Below, piece after piece: positions 1 through 8,546 of a DNA stretch of 64,000 bases (positions are counted from its first letter, which is position 1; every line of letters starts with the position of its first letter). The DNA is taken from contig NZ_JPXI01000024.1 of the NCBI RefSeq assembly GCF_000740675.1, positions 1-64,000 on the forward strand, given 5' to 3'. The notes below the pieces were generated by a model, which was not told where the DNA came from, searched no databases, and worked only from the letters and a program-made list of their open reading frames with translations. Origin of the DNA: Massilia sp. BSC265 (GTDB lineage: Bacteria; Pseudomonadota; Gammaproteobacteria; Burkholderiales; Burkholderiaceae_D). Position numbers and translations under genes: made by a program.

Positions 1-1
1 C

Positions 2-196
2 AACGCGCCCGCCACCGGCGCGGCGCCGCGCAGCCCCCAGGCCCTGAACGCGGCCAAGGTCCCGATCAAGAGCGAAAAGCTGGGCACTGCGGCGCCGAGC
101 GAGGACGTCAAGCGCGGGCCGACCAGGGCCGTGCCGAAAGGAGCCGCCCCGGCGGTGGAGAAGGACAACACCCCAACGACGGCGAACAAACAATGA
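2..196 (+). CDS. 3' end of an unidentified gene (partial)
   Basis: An open frame enters from the left edge and stops at TGA 194-196, overlapping the start of the next gene (ATG at 193). The visible 64 residues are an Ala/Pro/Lys-rich, low-complexity tail ending in TTANKQ. No domain can be recognised. The 4-base overlap with the DUF3305 gene suggests it is the upstream member of the same formate-dehydrogenase accessory operon, but its identity cannot be determined here. Confidence 0.4.
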   Translation, partial: NAPATGAAPRSPQALNAAKVPIKSEKLGTAAPSEDVKRGPTRAVPKGAAPAVEKDNTPTTANKQ

Positions 197-639
197 AAAT
201 GGGCAGCATGCCAATCGCGGTGATCATGCAGCGCCGCGCCGTGCAGCACCGCTGGGCCGACGAGGCCTGGGAGGCGGTCGGCGTCGTGCCGGACCGCGGC
301 AAGCTGCCGCGCCTGCAGGTGCTCAGTAGCAGTCCGGAGCGCGACTACTACCTGGTCTCCGGCCTCGAGCTCGAGCTGTACACCGACGAGAACGAGGGCT
401 ATTACGAGAACTGCATGGCGCCGGAATCCAAGGTGTTCGTGTTGTGGCGCATGGAGGAGGGCAGAGCCATCCCCGTGCGCGCCTCGGTCAGCTACGTCGA
501 GGGCACCCGCATGTTCGACTCGGGCGAGCAGGCCGACGGCGTCACGATGCCGGCCGAGATCTACGCCTGGGTGGCCGGCTACTTGCGCGAGCACTACCAG
601 CCCAAGCCGCGCTCGCGGCGCGGCCGCCAGCACGGATGA
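193..639 (+). CDS. DUF3305 domain protein, formate dehydrogenase accessory locus
   Basis: A 148-residue protein matching the DUF3305 pattern: N-terminal VIMQRRAVQHRWADEAW, a central hydrophobic and Glu-rich stretch with ELELYTDENEGYYEN, then VRASVSYVEGTRMFDSGEQ and a C-terminal MPAEIYAWVAGYLREHY helix followed by a basic tail. DUF3305 genes are regularly found next to DUF3306 and a polyferredoxin in formate dehydrogenase clusters; the biochemical role is not known. There is no signal peptide, so it is probably cytoplasmic. The start at 193 overlaps the upstream stop and its own stop overlaps the next ATG (636), so it is likely translationally coupled on both sides. Confidence 0.86.
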   Translation: MKMGSMPIAVIMQRRAVQHRWADEAWEAVGVVPDRGKLPRLQVLSSSPERDYYLVSGLELELYTDENEGYYENCMAPESKVFVLWRMEEGRAIPVRASVSYVEGTRMFDSGEQADGVTMPAEIYAWVAGYLREHYQPKPRSRRGRQHG

Positions 640-1208
640 GCGGGGCCAGGATGTCCGAAGAAGGTTTCTTCAAGCGCTGGGCGCGGCTGAAGTCATCCGG
701 CGGGGGCGCGGCGCCCGAACCGCTGACCGGACCCGCGCGCTCCCCGGCGCCGCCGGTACCGGCAAGCGCGCGGGCGGCGGGCCCTGCGCCGGAGTCCGAG
801 GCCGCAGCACGTGCGCCCTTGCCGACCCTGGAAGACGCCGCCCGGCTGACACCAGACGCCGACTTCTCCGCCTTCGTGGCGCAGGGCGTCGACCAGTCGG
901 TGCGCCGCTTGGCGCTCAAAAAACTGTTCGCCGATCCGCACTTCAACGCGATCGACGGGCTCGATATCTACATGAACGACTACAACAAGGCGGCGCCGCT
1001 CACCCCGGCCATGCTGGCTTCGCTCAAGCATGCCCAGGGCCTGGTCACGCGCCTGCTCGACGACCGGCAGAAGGAAGCCGAAGCCGAAGCCGCAGCAGCG
1101 CAGGCACAGGAGCAGGCATCGGCACAGGAGCCGGTGCCGGGAGCGGTGCCCGAAGCGGTGCACGAGCACCTGCAGGCGCCGCCGTCCTCACGACAAGGGA
1201 ACGCATGA
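636..1208 (+). CDS. DUF3306 domain protein, formate dehydrogenase accessory locus
   Basis: About 190 residues. The start at ATG 636 overlaps the stop of the DUF3305 gene (637-639); an in-frame ATG at 651 is an alternative. The protein begins with the typical FFKRWARLK motif, has a Pro/Ala-rich linker, then the conserved core FSAFVAQGVDQSVRRLALKK and ...LFADPHFNAIDGLDIYMNDY, and ends in a Glu/Ala/Gln-rich low-complexity tail. DUF3306 proteins accompany formate dehydrogenase genes; no catalytic function is established. The gene overlaps the next one by four bases (ATG 1205, stop 1208), so the three accessory genes form one operon. Confidence 0.86.
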   Translation: MSGARMSEEGFFKRWARLKSSGGGAAPEPLTGPARSPAPPVPASARAAGPAPESEAAARAPLPTLEDAARLTPDADFSAFVAQGVDQSVRRLALKKLFADPHFNAIDGLDIYMNDYNKAAPLTPAMLASLKHAQGLVTRLLDDRQKEAEAEAAAAQAQEQASAQEPVPGAVPEAVHEHLQAPPSSRQGNA

Positions 1209-2887
1209 ACATCCGCTTTACCGACAATCCGCCGCTCGACCCGGTCCAGGAAGGCCGCAACCTGCAGGCCAGGAGCGCCGCCGTCCTCGCGGCCGACGCC
1301 ATTCCCGTGTTCGAGCCGGCGGTTACCGTCGACTACCGCTCGAGCGGCCGCACCCTGGTGGTCGGCTCCGCCGAACAGGCGTTGCCGTGGGCCGAGCGCC
1401 TCGCCGCCGCGCTGCCGGTTACCGTGCTGCTGCTCGACAGCCAGGACACGATGCCGGCCCGGCCCTATCCGGTTCACGTGGCCCGTACCGTCGCCGTGGC
1501 CGGCTGGCTCGGGGCTTTCGAGGCGCGCTGGCAGGCCCCGGGGCAGCCGGTCCAGCAGGGCCGCTTCGACCTCGTGCTCGACCTGGCACCGAGCCGGCTG
1601 ATCCCCAGCCACCAGCGGCCGCACGGCTACTACGCACCCGGCTACGACGAGGCCGCCCGACTTGATGCCGTCGAGACCATGCTCGACATGGTGGGCGACT
1701 TCGAAAAACCCAAATATTTCTCGTACAAGGAGCGCACCTGCGCCCATGGCCGCAATGGCCAGAAGGGCTGCAGCGCCTGCATCGAGATCTGCTCGGCGCA
1801 GGCGATTCAAGGCGACGGCGACCGGATCAGGGTCAATCCCTACCTGTGCGCCGGCTGCGGCGCCTGCTCCACGGCCTGCCCGACCGGCGCCATCAGCTAT
1901 GCCTTCCCGCCGGCGGCGCTCACCGGCAAGCGCATGCAGGCGGCGCTGCGCTCCTACCGCGAGGCCGGCGGGCAGGATCCGGTGTTCGTGCTGCACGACC
2001 CGGAACATGGCGCGGCATTGCTGGCCCAGCTCGGGGAGTCGGTTCCCGGACGCGTGATCCCGCTCGCGCTGCAACATACCGCCTCGACCGGCATCGACGT
2101 CTGGTTCGCTGCCGTGGCCTATGGCGCGGCCGGCATCTCGGTCCTGCTGACGGGCCGGGAAGCGCCCCAGTACATCACGCTACTGGACCAGCAGATGGAA
2201 ATCGCCCAGGCCGTGCTGGACGGCCTCGGCTACGAAGGCCCGCACTTCCAGCTGCTGCGCGTGGAGGGGGCATGCGAACATGCGCCGGACGAACTCGCGG
2301 TGGCTTTGCGCCATGCTCCGCGCGGCCGTACGCCGGGCGAGCCGGCCGTGTTCCACCTGGCGAACGACAAGCGCAACACACTCGACTACGCCCTCGAGCA
2401 CCTGCACCGCCACGCGCCCCGGCAGCCGGAGCAGGTCGCGCTGCCGCCCGGCGCCCCCTTCGGCGCGATCGAGGTCGACCGCAAGGCGTGCAGCCTGTGC
2501 ATGTCCTGCGTCGGCGCCTGCCCGGCAGGTGCGCTGCAGGACGGGCAGGGCGCGCCGCTGTTGCGCTTCATCGAGAAGAACTGCGTCCAGTGCGGCCTGT
2601 GCGCCGCCACCTGCCCGGAAAACGCCATCGGCTTGGTACCGCGCCTGTCCTTCATCGAGTCGCGCGGCCAGGCCGTGGTGCTGAACGAGTCCCAGCCCTT
2701 CCACTGCATTCGCTGCGACAAGCCCTTCGGCACCCTGCAGATGGTCGAGAACATGCTCGGCCGGCTGGCATCCCATCCCGCCTTCAGCGGCCACCTCGAC
2801 CGCCTGCGCATGTGTGGCGACTGCCGCGTCATCGACATGATGGAGCCGCGCGACGAGATGCGCGTCACGGCTCTCAAGCGCAGCTGA
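1205..2887 (+). CDS. Multi-cluster 4Fe-4S ferredoxin-type protein (formate dehydrogenase locus)
   Basis: 560 residues. The first 180 residues have no recognised domain. Two ferredoxin-like pairs follow. The first has the ligand pattern of the GCSACIEICSAQAI segment (Cys189, 192, 196, with an upstream Cys in TCAHG) and a second cluster in CAGCGACSTACPTGAI. The second pair is CSLCMSCVGACPAGAL and CVQCGLCAATCPENAI. Two further CxxC pairs near the C-terminus (HCIRCDKPFGT and MCGDCR) resemble a zinc-ribbon or an extra cluster site. No transmembrane segment or Tat motif is seen, so it is probably a cytoplasmic electron carrier. The context implies electron transfer or maturation for a formate dehydrogenase encoded to the left of the window. 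It is coupled to the upstream gene by ATGA. Confidence 0.88.
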   Translation: MNIRFTDNPPLDPVQEGRNLQARSAAVLAADAIPVFEPAVTVDYRSSGRTLVVGSAEQALPWAERLAAALPVTVLLLDSQDTMPARPYPVHVARTVAVAGWLGAFEARWQAPGQPVQQGRFDLVLDLAPSRLIPSHQRPHGYYAPGYDEAARLDAVETMLDMVGDFEKPKYFSYKERTCAHGRNGQKGCSACIEICSAQAIQGDGDRIRVNPYLCAGCGACSTACPTGAISYAFPPAALTGKRMQAALRSYREAGGQDPVFVLHDPEHGAALLAQLGESVPGRVIPLALQHTASTGIDVWFAAVAYGAAGISVLLTGREAPQYITLLDQQMEIAQAVLDGLGYEGPHFQLLRVEGACEHAPDELAVALRHAPRGRTPGEPAVFHLANDKRNTLDYALEHLHRHAPRQPEQVALPPGAPFGAIEVDRKACSLCMSCVGACPAGALQDGQGAPLLRFIEKNCVQCGLCAATCPENAIGLVPRLSFIESRGQAVVLNESQPFHCIRCDKPFGTLQMVENMLGRLASHPAFSGHLDRLRMCGDCRVIDMMEPRDEMRVTALKRS

Positions 2888-2892
2888 CTCGC

Positions 2893-2921
2893 AGGGTGGG
2901 CGGGTCTTCCCTGCCCACCCT
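2893..2921. repeat. Intergenic inverted repeat, GTAGGGTGG family, short form
   Basis: Perfect 9-bp arms AGGGTGGGC (2893-2901) and GCCCACCCT (2913-2921) around an 11-base loop, immediately after the stop codon of the polyferredoxin gene. The same core recurs at 6570, 31576-31698 and 44055-44131. It could also act as a transcript-stabilising or terminating hairpin, although it has no clear T-run. Confidence 0.65.
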
Positions 2922-2997
2922 ACTACAAGCACACCAGCAATCGCAAACATGGCAAAATGGCCACAGTAGCCATGCCACCCAGCCCCCAGGAGACACC

Positions 2998-4692
2998 ATG
3001 ACGCCGACCCAGCGTTTCCTTCAAGCGCGCGACTTCCTGCTGCAGCACCGCCTCGACTACGACACCGCCTATCGCGACTACCGACAGCCCCAGCTGGACG
3101 CCTTCAACTGGGGCCTGGACTACTTCGACCAGATGGCCAAGGATAACCATGCGCCGGCCTTGTGGGTGGTCGGTGAGGACGGCCTGGAGCAGAAGATCTC
3201 CTTCGCGGACATGGCGTCGCGCTCCTGCCAGGTGGCCGAGTACCTGCGCTTGTGCGGGGTGAACCGCGGCGATCGGGTGCTCCTGATGCTGCCGAACCGC
3301 GTCGAACTGTGGGAGATCATGCTGGCCGGGATCAAGCTCGGCGCCGTGCTGGTGCCGACCACGATGCTGGTCTCCGGTGCGGACCTGCAGGACCGGCTCG
3401 AGCGCGGCCGGGTGAAGCACGTCATCGCCGAAGCCTCCGAAGCGCACAAGTTCGATGGCATGGCCGGCAGCTTCACCCGCATCGCCGTCGGCGGCGCAGC
3501 GGGCATGAAACCCGACGGCTGGCATGACTATGCCGACAGCAGCGACGTCCTGTCGGTCTTCACGCCGGAAGGGGAGACCCGCGCCACCGATCCGCTGCTG
3601 CTGTACTTCACCTCCGGCACCACGGCCAAGCCCAAGCTGGTGCTGCACAGCCACCAGAGCTATCCGGTCGGCCACCTGTCGACCATGTACTGGATCGGCC
3701 TGCAAGCGGGCGACGTTCACTGGAACATCTCCTCCCCGGGCTGGGCCAAGCACGCCTGGAGCTGCTTCTTCGCGCCCTGGAATGCGGGCGCCACCGTCTT
3801 CGTCTACAACTACGAACGCTTCTCGGCCAAGGCGGCGCTCGACACCATCGTGCGCTGCGGCGTGACCTCGCTGTGCGCGCCACCGACCGTGTGGCGCATG
3901 ATGATCAAGGAAGACCTGAGTGCCTGGAAGCCGTCCTTGCGCGAACTCGTCGGCGCCGGCGAGCCGCTCAACCCCGAGGTGATCGAGCAGGTCGAGAAGG
4001 CCTGGGGCATCCGCATCCGCGACGGCTTCGGCCAGTCGGAGAGCACCTGCCAGATCGGCAACCCGCCGGGCCAGCCGATCAAGCCTGGCTCGATGGGACG
4101 GCCGCTGCCGGGCTACCGGGTGGCCCTGCTCGATATCGACGAGCAGCCCGCCGAGGAGGGCGAGATCGCGCTCTCGCTCGACCCGGCGCCCCTGGGCCTG
4201 ATGATGTGCTACGAGGGCGACGAGGAGAAGACCGCCCACGTCATGCGCGCCGGCCACTACCACACCGGCGACACCGCCACCGTGGACGAGGACGGCTACT
4301 ACTTCTACGTCGGCCGCAACGACGATGTGTTCAAGTCCTCGGACTATCGCATCAGCCCCTTCGAACTCGAGAGCGTCCTGATCGAACACGAGGCCGTCCT
4401 GGAGGCGGCCATCGTGCCCAGCCCGGACCCGCTGCGCCTGTCGGTACCGAAGGCTTTCGTCACCCTGCGCCAGGGCGTCCCGCCTTCCCGTGAGGTGGCG
4501 GCCTCGCTGTTCGCGTTCGCGCGCGAGCGGCTGGCGCCGTACAAGCGCATCCGGCGCATCGCGTTCCGCGAGTTGCCCAAGACGATCTCCGGGAAGATCC
4601 GGCGCGTGGAACTGCGCAAGGAAGAAGCCGCGCGCGACGGACAGGCCGCCGGGGAAGGGGTGGAATATCGCGAGGAGGACTTCGCGGCCTGA
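2998..4692 (+). CDS. AMP-forming acyl-CoA synthetase (MACS/benzoate-CoA ligase-like)
   Basis: 564 residues from ATG 2998, which follows AGGAG; longer upstream frame extensions are rejected because they run through the previous gene. ANL-superfamily adenylating enzyme: the P-loop LLYFTSGTTAKPK, the aromatic/acyl-pocket region WNISSPGWAKHAWSCFFAPW, the motif GFGQSE, the YHTGD motif and hinge region GRNDDVFKSSDYRISPFE, and the C-terminal catalytic lysine in PKTISGKIRR are all present, so it should be active. It is expected to convert a carboxylate plus ATP and CoA to acyl-CoA, AMP and PPi. The substrate cannot be read from the sequence; the pattern is closest to medium-chain or aromatic acid ligases. 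It might feed the CoA-dependent cluster at 15.7-20.5 kb, but this is speculation. It lies 110 bp after the polyferredoxin gene, separated by an inverted repeat. Confidence 0.88.
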   Translation: MTPTQRFLQARDFLLQHRLDYDTAYRDYRQPQLDAFNWGLDYFDQMAKDNHAPALWVVGEDGLEQKISFADMASRSCQVAEYLRLCGVNRGDRVLLMLPNRVELWEIMLAGIKLGAVLVPTTMLVSGADLQDRLERGRVKHVIAEASEAHKFDGMAGSFTRIAVGGAAGMKPDGWHDYADSSDVLSVFTPEGETRATDPLLLYFTSGTTAKPKLVLHSHQSYPVGHLSTMYWIGLQAGDVHWNISSPGWAKHAWSCFFAPWNAGATVFVYNYERFSAKAALDTIVRCGVTSLCAPPTVWRMMIKEDLSAWKPSLRELVGAGEPLNPEVIEQVEKAWGIRIRDGFGQSESTCQIGNPPGQPIKPGSMGRPLPGYRVALLDIDEQPAEEGEIALSLDPAPLGLMMCYEGDEEKTAHVMRAGHYHTGDTATVDEDGYYFYVGRNDDVFKSSDYRISPFELESVLIEHEAVLEAAIVPSPDPLRLSVPKAFVTLRQGVPPSREVAASLFAFARERLAPYKRIRRIAFRELPKTISGKIRRVELRKEEAARDGQAAGEGVEYREEDFAA

Positions 4693-4849
4693 GGGAGCGG
4701 GGCGGCGGGATGCCAGGTCTTGTGTCGACGCAGCCGTTTCGCACCAAGGTGTGCGGCACGCCATCCCCGATTCACCGCATAATAGTGGTCGTCTTAATAA
4801 CAACACCACGTGCCGCAGCGCCCTTCACACTCACCCGGCAATCCACTCG

Positions 4850-5362
4850 ATGACCACGACCAAACGCTCCGCCAGATCCGACCTCGCCTACGAAGTCAGG
4901 AAGTCCCCCATCCACGGCAACGGCGTCTTCGCGCTCAAGCCCATCGGCGCCGGCGAGCGCATCATCGAATACCGGGGCGAGCGCATCACCTGGGACGAAG
5001 CGACGCAGCGGGCCGCCGAGGCGGGCGGTCCGATCAACCACACCTTCTACTTCACGCTGGCCGACGGCCGCGTGATCGACGGCGGCAGCCGCGGCAACGC
5101 GGCGCGCTGGATCAACCACGCCTGCTCGCCCAACTGCGAAGCCTTCGAGGACGAGGGAAGGGTCTATATCCACGCGATGCGCGACATCGACCCCGGCGAA
5201 GAGCTGAACTACAACTACGCGCTGATCTACGACGAACGCCACACGCCGGCCCTCAAGAAGCTGTTTGCCTGCCGCTGCGGGACCCCGGGCTGCACCGGCA
5301 CCATGCTGGCACCGAAAAAGCGCAGCAGGAGCGGCAGCAAAAAGACAAGCGCCACTGCCTGA
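4850..5362 (+). CDS. SET-domain protein-lysine N-methyltransferase
   Basis: 170 residues from ATG 4850. A compact stand-alone SET domain: SPIHGNGVFA (SAM-binding GxG strand), EYRGERI (YxG), the knot motif ARWINHACSPNCEA and the catalytic-tyrosine segment GEELNYNYAL, then a post-SET zinc motif CRCGTPGCTG. The C-terminus is Lys/Ser/Arg-rich. All landmark residues for S-adenosylmethionine-dependent lysine methylation are present; the bacterial substrate is unknown. It ends 9 bases before pncB with GGAG between them, so the two are probably co-transcribed. The domain type is common in eukaryotes and sporadic in bacteria. The start was chosen because the domain begins soon after it and the longer frame overlaps the previous gene. 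Confidence 0.88.
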   Translation: MTTTKRSARSDLAYEVRKSPIHGNGVFALKPIGAGERIIEYRGERITWDEATQRAAEAGGPINHTFYFTLADGRVIDGGSRGNAARWINHACSPNCEAFEDEGRVYIHAMRDIDPGEELNYNYALIYDERHTPALKKLFACRCGTPGCTGTMLAPKKRSRSGSKKTSATA

Positions 5363-5371
5363 AGGAGTCCG

Positions 5372-6565
5372 ATGAAACCCATCGTCCGCAGCCTGCTCGA
5401 AACCGACCTGTACAAGTTCACCATGTGGCAGGCGCTGCTGCACAGCCACCCCGACGCGATCGGTGAATACGAATTCCTGTGCCGGGACCAGCCGGCCTAT
5501 CCGCTGGCCGAGCTGAAGGACGAGGTCGAGCACGAGCTCGACCACCTGTGCTCGATGATGTTCCAGGACCACGAAGTCGCCTACCTGCGCGGCCTGCGTT
5601 TCATCAAGAGCGACTTCGCCGACTTGCTGACGCTGTTCCGCTTCCAGCGCAAGTTCATCCGGGTCGAGACCGACGGCCCCCACCTGCGCATTCGCGCCAC
5701 CGGTCCGCTGGTGCATGTGATGGGCTTCGAGATCTTCGTGCTCTACATCGTCAACGAGCTGTACTTCCGCCGCTTCGACCAGCAGGCTGCCATTGCGGAG
5801 GCGCGAGTGCGGCTGCAACAGAAGATCGACGAGCTGCGCGCCTTTGAAAAGGAGGCGCCGCGAGCCACGCCCTTCGAGTTCTTCGACTTCGGCGTGCGCC
5901 GGCGCTTCTCGGGCGACTGGCACGACGAAGTCGTGGCAACGATGGCGCGCGAGCTGCCGCAGTTCTTCAAGGGCACCTCGAATGTCTACCTCGCGCACAA
6001 GTACAACCTGGTGCCGATCGGGACCATGGCGCACGAATACCTGCAGGCCTACCAGGCCTTCGGGGTGCGCCTGCGCGATTTCCAGAAGGCGGCGCTGGAA
6101 GACTGGGTGCAGGAATACCGTGGCGACCTCGGCACCGCGCTGACCGACGTGGTCGGCATGGACGCTTTTCTCCGCGACTTCGACCTGTATTTCGCCAAGC
6201 TGTTCGACGGCTTGCGCCACGATTCGGGCGATCCGGTGGAGTGGGGCGAAAAGGCGCTGGCGCACTACGCCCGGCTGCGCATCGACGCGCGCACCAAGCG
6301 CCTGGTGTTCTCGGACGCCCTCACGGTGCCCAAGGCGCTCGGCCTGTACCGCCACTTCGCCGATCGCACCATGCTGGGTTTCGGCATCGGCACCAAGCTC
6401 ACCAACGACACGCCCTACCAGGCGCTGAACATCGTGATGAAGCTCACCCACTGCAACGGGCAGCCGGTAGCCAAGCTGTCGGATACGCCGGGCAAGTCGA
6501 TGTGTACGGACGAGACCTTCCTGGCTTACCTTCGGCAGGTGTTCAACCACCCCGGCGAGGGATGA
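5372..6565 (+). CDS. pncB: Nicotinate phosphoribosyltransferase
   Basis: 397 residues, the normal length of the PncB family (EC 6.3.4.21), which makes nicotinate mononucleotide from nicotinate, PRPP and ATP in the Preiss-Handler NAD salvage route. Diagnostic motifs: N-terminal [14 protein letters not shown], the phosphohistidine segment [11 protein letters not shown] (His221), [12 protein letters not shown], and the C-terminal [18 protein letters not shown] with the [11 protein letters not shown] loop. The ribosome-binding site AAGGAG precedes ATG 5372. It lies 9 bases downstream of the SET-domain gene and just upstream of a repeat fragment and a chemoreceptor pseudogene on the other strand. 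Confidence 0.97.
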   Translation: MKPIVRSLLETDLYKFTMWQALLHSHPDAIGEYEFLCRDQPAYPLAELKDEVEHELDHLCSMMFQDHEVAYLRGLRFIKSDFADLLTLFRFQRKFIRVETDGPHLRIRATGPLVHVMGFEIFVLYIVNELYFRRFDQQAAIAEARVRLQQKIDELRAFEKEAPRATPFEFFDFGVRRRFSGDWHDEVVATMARELPQFFKGTSNVYLAHKYNLVPIGTMAHEYLQAYQAFGVRLRDFQKAALEDWVQEYRGDLGTALTDVVGMDAFLRDFDLYFAKLFDGLRHDSGDPVEWGEKALAHYARLRIDARTKRLVFSDALTVPKALGLYRHFADRTMLGFGIGTKLTNDTPYQALNIVMKLTHCNGQPVAKLSDTPGKSMCTDETFLAYLRQVFNHPGEG

Positions 6566-6569
6566 TGTC

Positions 6570-6584
6570 GTAGGGTGGCCGGCT
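6570..6584. repeat. Fragment of the GTAGGGTGG intergenic repeat
   Basis: CGTAGGGTGGCCGGC directly follows the pncB stop codon and matches one end of the repeats at 31576-31698 and 44055-44131. No matching second arm is seen, so this looks like a decayed or truncated copy. Confidence 0.45.
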
Positions 6585-6590
6585 AGTCGA

Positions 6591-7494
6591 TCAGGCCGAA
6601 GCGGACGCCAAACGGCGCCGTGGCCTTGCCTCCGGCTCCTCCAGCTGGAAGGTGTTCACCACCGCCGCCAGCTCCGCCGCCTGGTGCTGCAGCGAATGCG
6701 CCGCGGCTGCCGCCTCTTCGGCCAGGGCCGCGTTCTGGACCGTCATCTCGTCCAGGCGTGCAATGGCCTCGTCGACGCGCTCGATGTCGGCGCGCTGGGC
6801 GCTGGTGGCGGTGCTGATCCCGCCCATGATGTCCGTGACGCGGTGCACACCGTCGACTACCTGGCGGATCGTCTCGCCGGCTTCGCCCACCAGCACCGCC
6901 CCCAGGCCGACTTTGCCGACCGAGTCCTCGATCAGCGACTTGATTTCCTTGGCGGCCGCGGCCGAACGCTGCGCCAGGTTGCGCACCTCGCTCGCCACCA
7001 CGGCGAAACCGCGTCCTGCTCGCCGGCGCGCGCCGCTTCGACCGCCGCGTTCAGCGCCAGGATATTGGTCTGGAAAGCGATGCCGTCGATGACTGCGATG
7101 ATGTCGACGGTCTTCTGTGACGAGGCGTCGATCAGCTGCATCGTGGTGCCACGTTGTCCACCGCCGCCATCGCCCGCATGCCGGTGCGCACCTTGTCGTA
7201 TCGCGCGCTGCCGCGCAGGACCGGATCGAGACGGGTGAGTGCGGCAAGGTATTCGGCCTTGCGCGCATCGACAAAATCGAGCTCGCGCCGGGCGGCAGCC
7301 TCGTCCTTGAAGATGTCGGCGTTGCGCGCCGCGATGCCGGTCTGGGCCAGGGCTTCGCGTGCGGCATACAAGGATTCGAGTTCGCTATTCCTCAAGGAAT
7401 CGGCCGTTTGCAGGGCACGTTCGATGCCGTTCACGCGCGACACCGAGAACGCGGCGAGGATCAGGGTGACCGACAGGATCAGCGAAAGCTGCAT
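6591..7494 (-). pseudogene. Methyl-accepting chemotaxis protein, internally deleted and frameshifted
   Basis: Reading on the minus strand, the N-terminal part from ATG 7494 has one transmembrane helix (MQLSLILSVTLILAAFSV) and a four-helix-bundle ligand-binding fragment ending in AMAAVDNVA, then runs to a stop at 7132. In another frame, from about 7141, the cytoplasmic signalling tip continues: [20 protein letters not shown], then [22 protein letters not shown]. The frame changes again near 7011-7016, where the usual [15 protein letters not shown] is broken, and the rest ([20 protein letters not shown] to the C-terminus at 6591) is in a third frame. The rest of the periplasmic domain, TM2, HAMP and first part of the signalling domain are missing. 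This is a clear relic receptor gene, with at least one deletion and one frameshift. Confidence 0.88.
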
Positions 7495-7731
7495 AGAGCC
7501 TCGTTGCAATACCCGCGTGCTGGAAGAGGTGCATGGTGGCCTTTTTAGTGAATGAGAGAGATGCTCGTGACGAAAGTTGAGGAAATTAAGCGCGGTTATG
7601 TCGCAACAGTTTCTTTTAATCAATTAAATTTGCTGTATTTATGTATATCTAGAACTTATCTTTAGAAGGTACTTTTTAAATGAGGGATTTCGTCATTTCG
7701 GGTATACTTCAAGGGATAACCAGGACCGCTA

Positions 7732-8481
7732 ATGCAGAGCAAGTTCACCGAAGAGGACCCGATCCTCACTACCAGTGCCGCAGCGCGCATGCTGGGCGTC
7801 GCAACCAGCACCGTTCAGTTATGGATGGAAAGCGGCGCCATTCCCTCGTGGAAAACCCCGGGAGGCCACCGGCGCGCCCGTCAAAGTACGATCCAGGCCA
7901 TGCTGGACCGTGCAGGCCCCTTGTCAGGCGCGCTCTCCGGCGAAACGCTGGTGCAGGCGCCCACCGACCCTGAATTCATCCTTGAGGGCGACGAAAAATT
8001 TCCGGTCACAGCGGACGAGCCCCATCGTCTGGCCGCGCTGGCCGCCTCCGGCCTGGTCGACAGTCCGCAGGAGGAGCGCTTCAACCGCATCGTGCGGCTG
8101 GCAGCCACCGTGACTGCGTCGCCGATCGCCTTGGTGTCGCTCCTTACCGCCCGCCGCCAGTGGTTCAAGGCGCGCGTCGGCCTGGGCGCCCAGGAGACAC
8201 CACGCGAGTGGGCCTTCTGCTCGCACGCCATTCTCCAGGATGCCCCCTTCATGGTCGAAGACGCGGCCACCGACGAGCGCTTCCGCGAGAATCCTTTGGT
8301 ACTGGCCGAGCCGCACATCCGCTTCTATGCCGGCGTGCCGCTGCGCGACCGGTCCGGTTTGCCGATGGGTACCCTGTGCGTGATCGATCGCGAGCCGCGC
8401 CGCCTCCGCTCGGCCGAGCTTCAGGCCTTGTGCGACCTGGCCGATATCGCGTCTTCCGAGTTCCAGGCCAAGACGGCTTGA
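7732..8481 (+). CDS. MerR-type helix-turn-helix plus GAF domain protein
   Basis: 249 residues. Residues about 10-60 form an excisionase/MerR-like helix-turn-helix (TTSAAARMLGVATSTVQLWMESG then KTPGGHRRA, the HRR wing typical of the family). A linker follows, then a GAF domain from about residue 95 to the end (RLAALAASGLVDSPQEERFNRIV, the FCSHAILQ motif, FYAGVPLRDRSGLPMGTLCVID). The GAF type resembles those in front of GGDEF or kinase modules, but no output enzyme is attached. It is probably a DNA-binding regulator sensing a small ligand or redox state. The gene has an AT-rich upstream region (7600-7730) and AGGA before the ATG. It converges on the beta-propeller gene. Confidence 0.8.
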   Translation: MQSKFTEEDPILTTSAAARMLGVATSTVQLWMESGAIPSWKTPGGHRRARQSTIQAMLDRAGPLSGALSGETLVQAPTDPEFILEGDEKFPVTADEPHRLAALAASGLVDSPQEERFNRIVRLAATVTASPIALVSLLTARRQWFKARVGLGAQETPREWAFCSHAILQDAPFMVEDAATDERFRENPLVLAEPHIRFYAGVPLRDRSGLPMGTLCVIDREPRRLRSAELQALCDLADIASSEFQAKTA

Positions 8482-8546
8482 GTGGACGCAAGAATGCGCC
8501 AGGGGACGGCCGCCGGAGGGCGTCCGGCTATTTCACCGAGTAGGGC

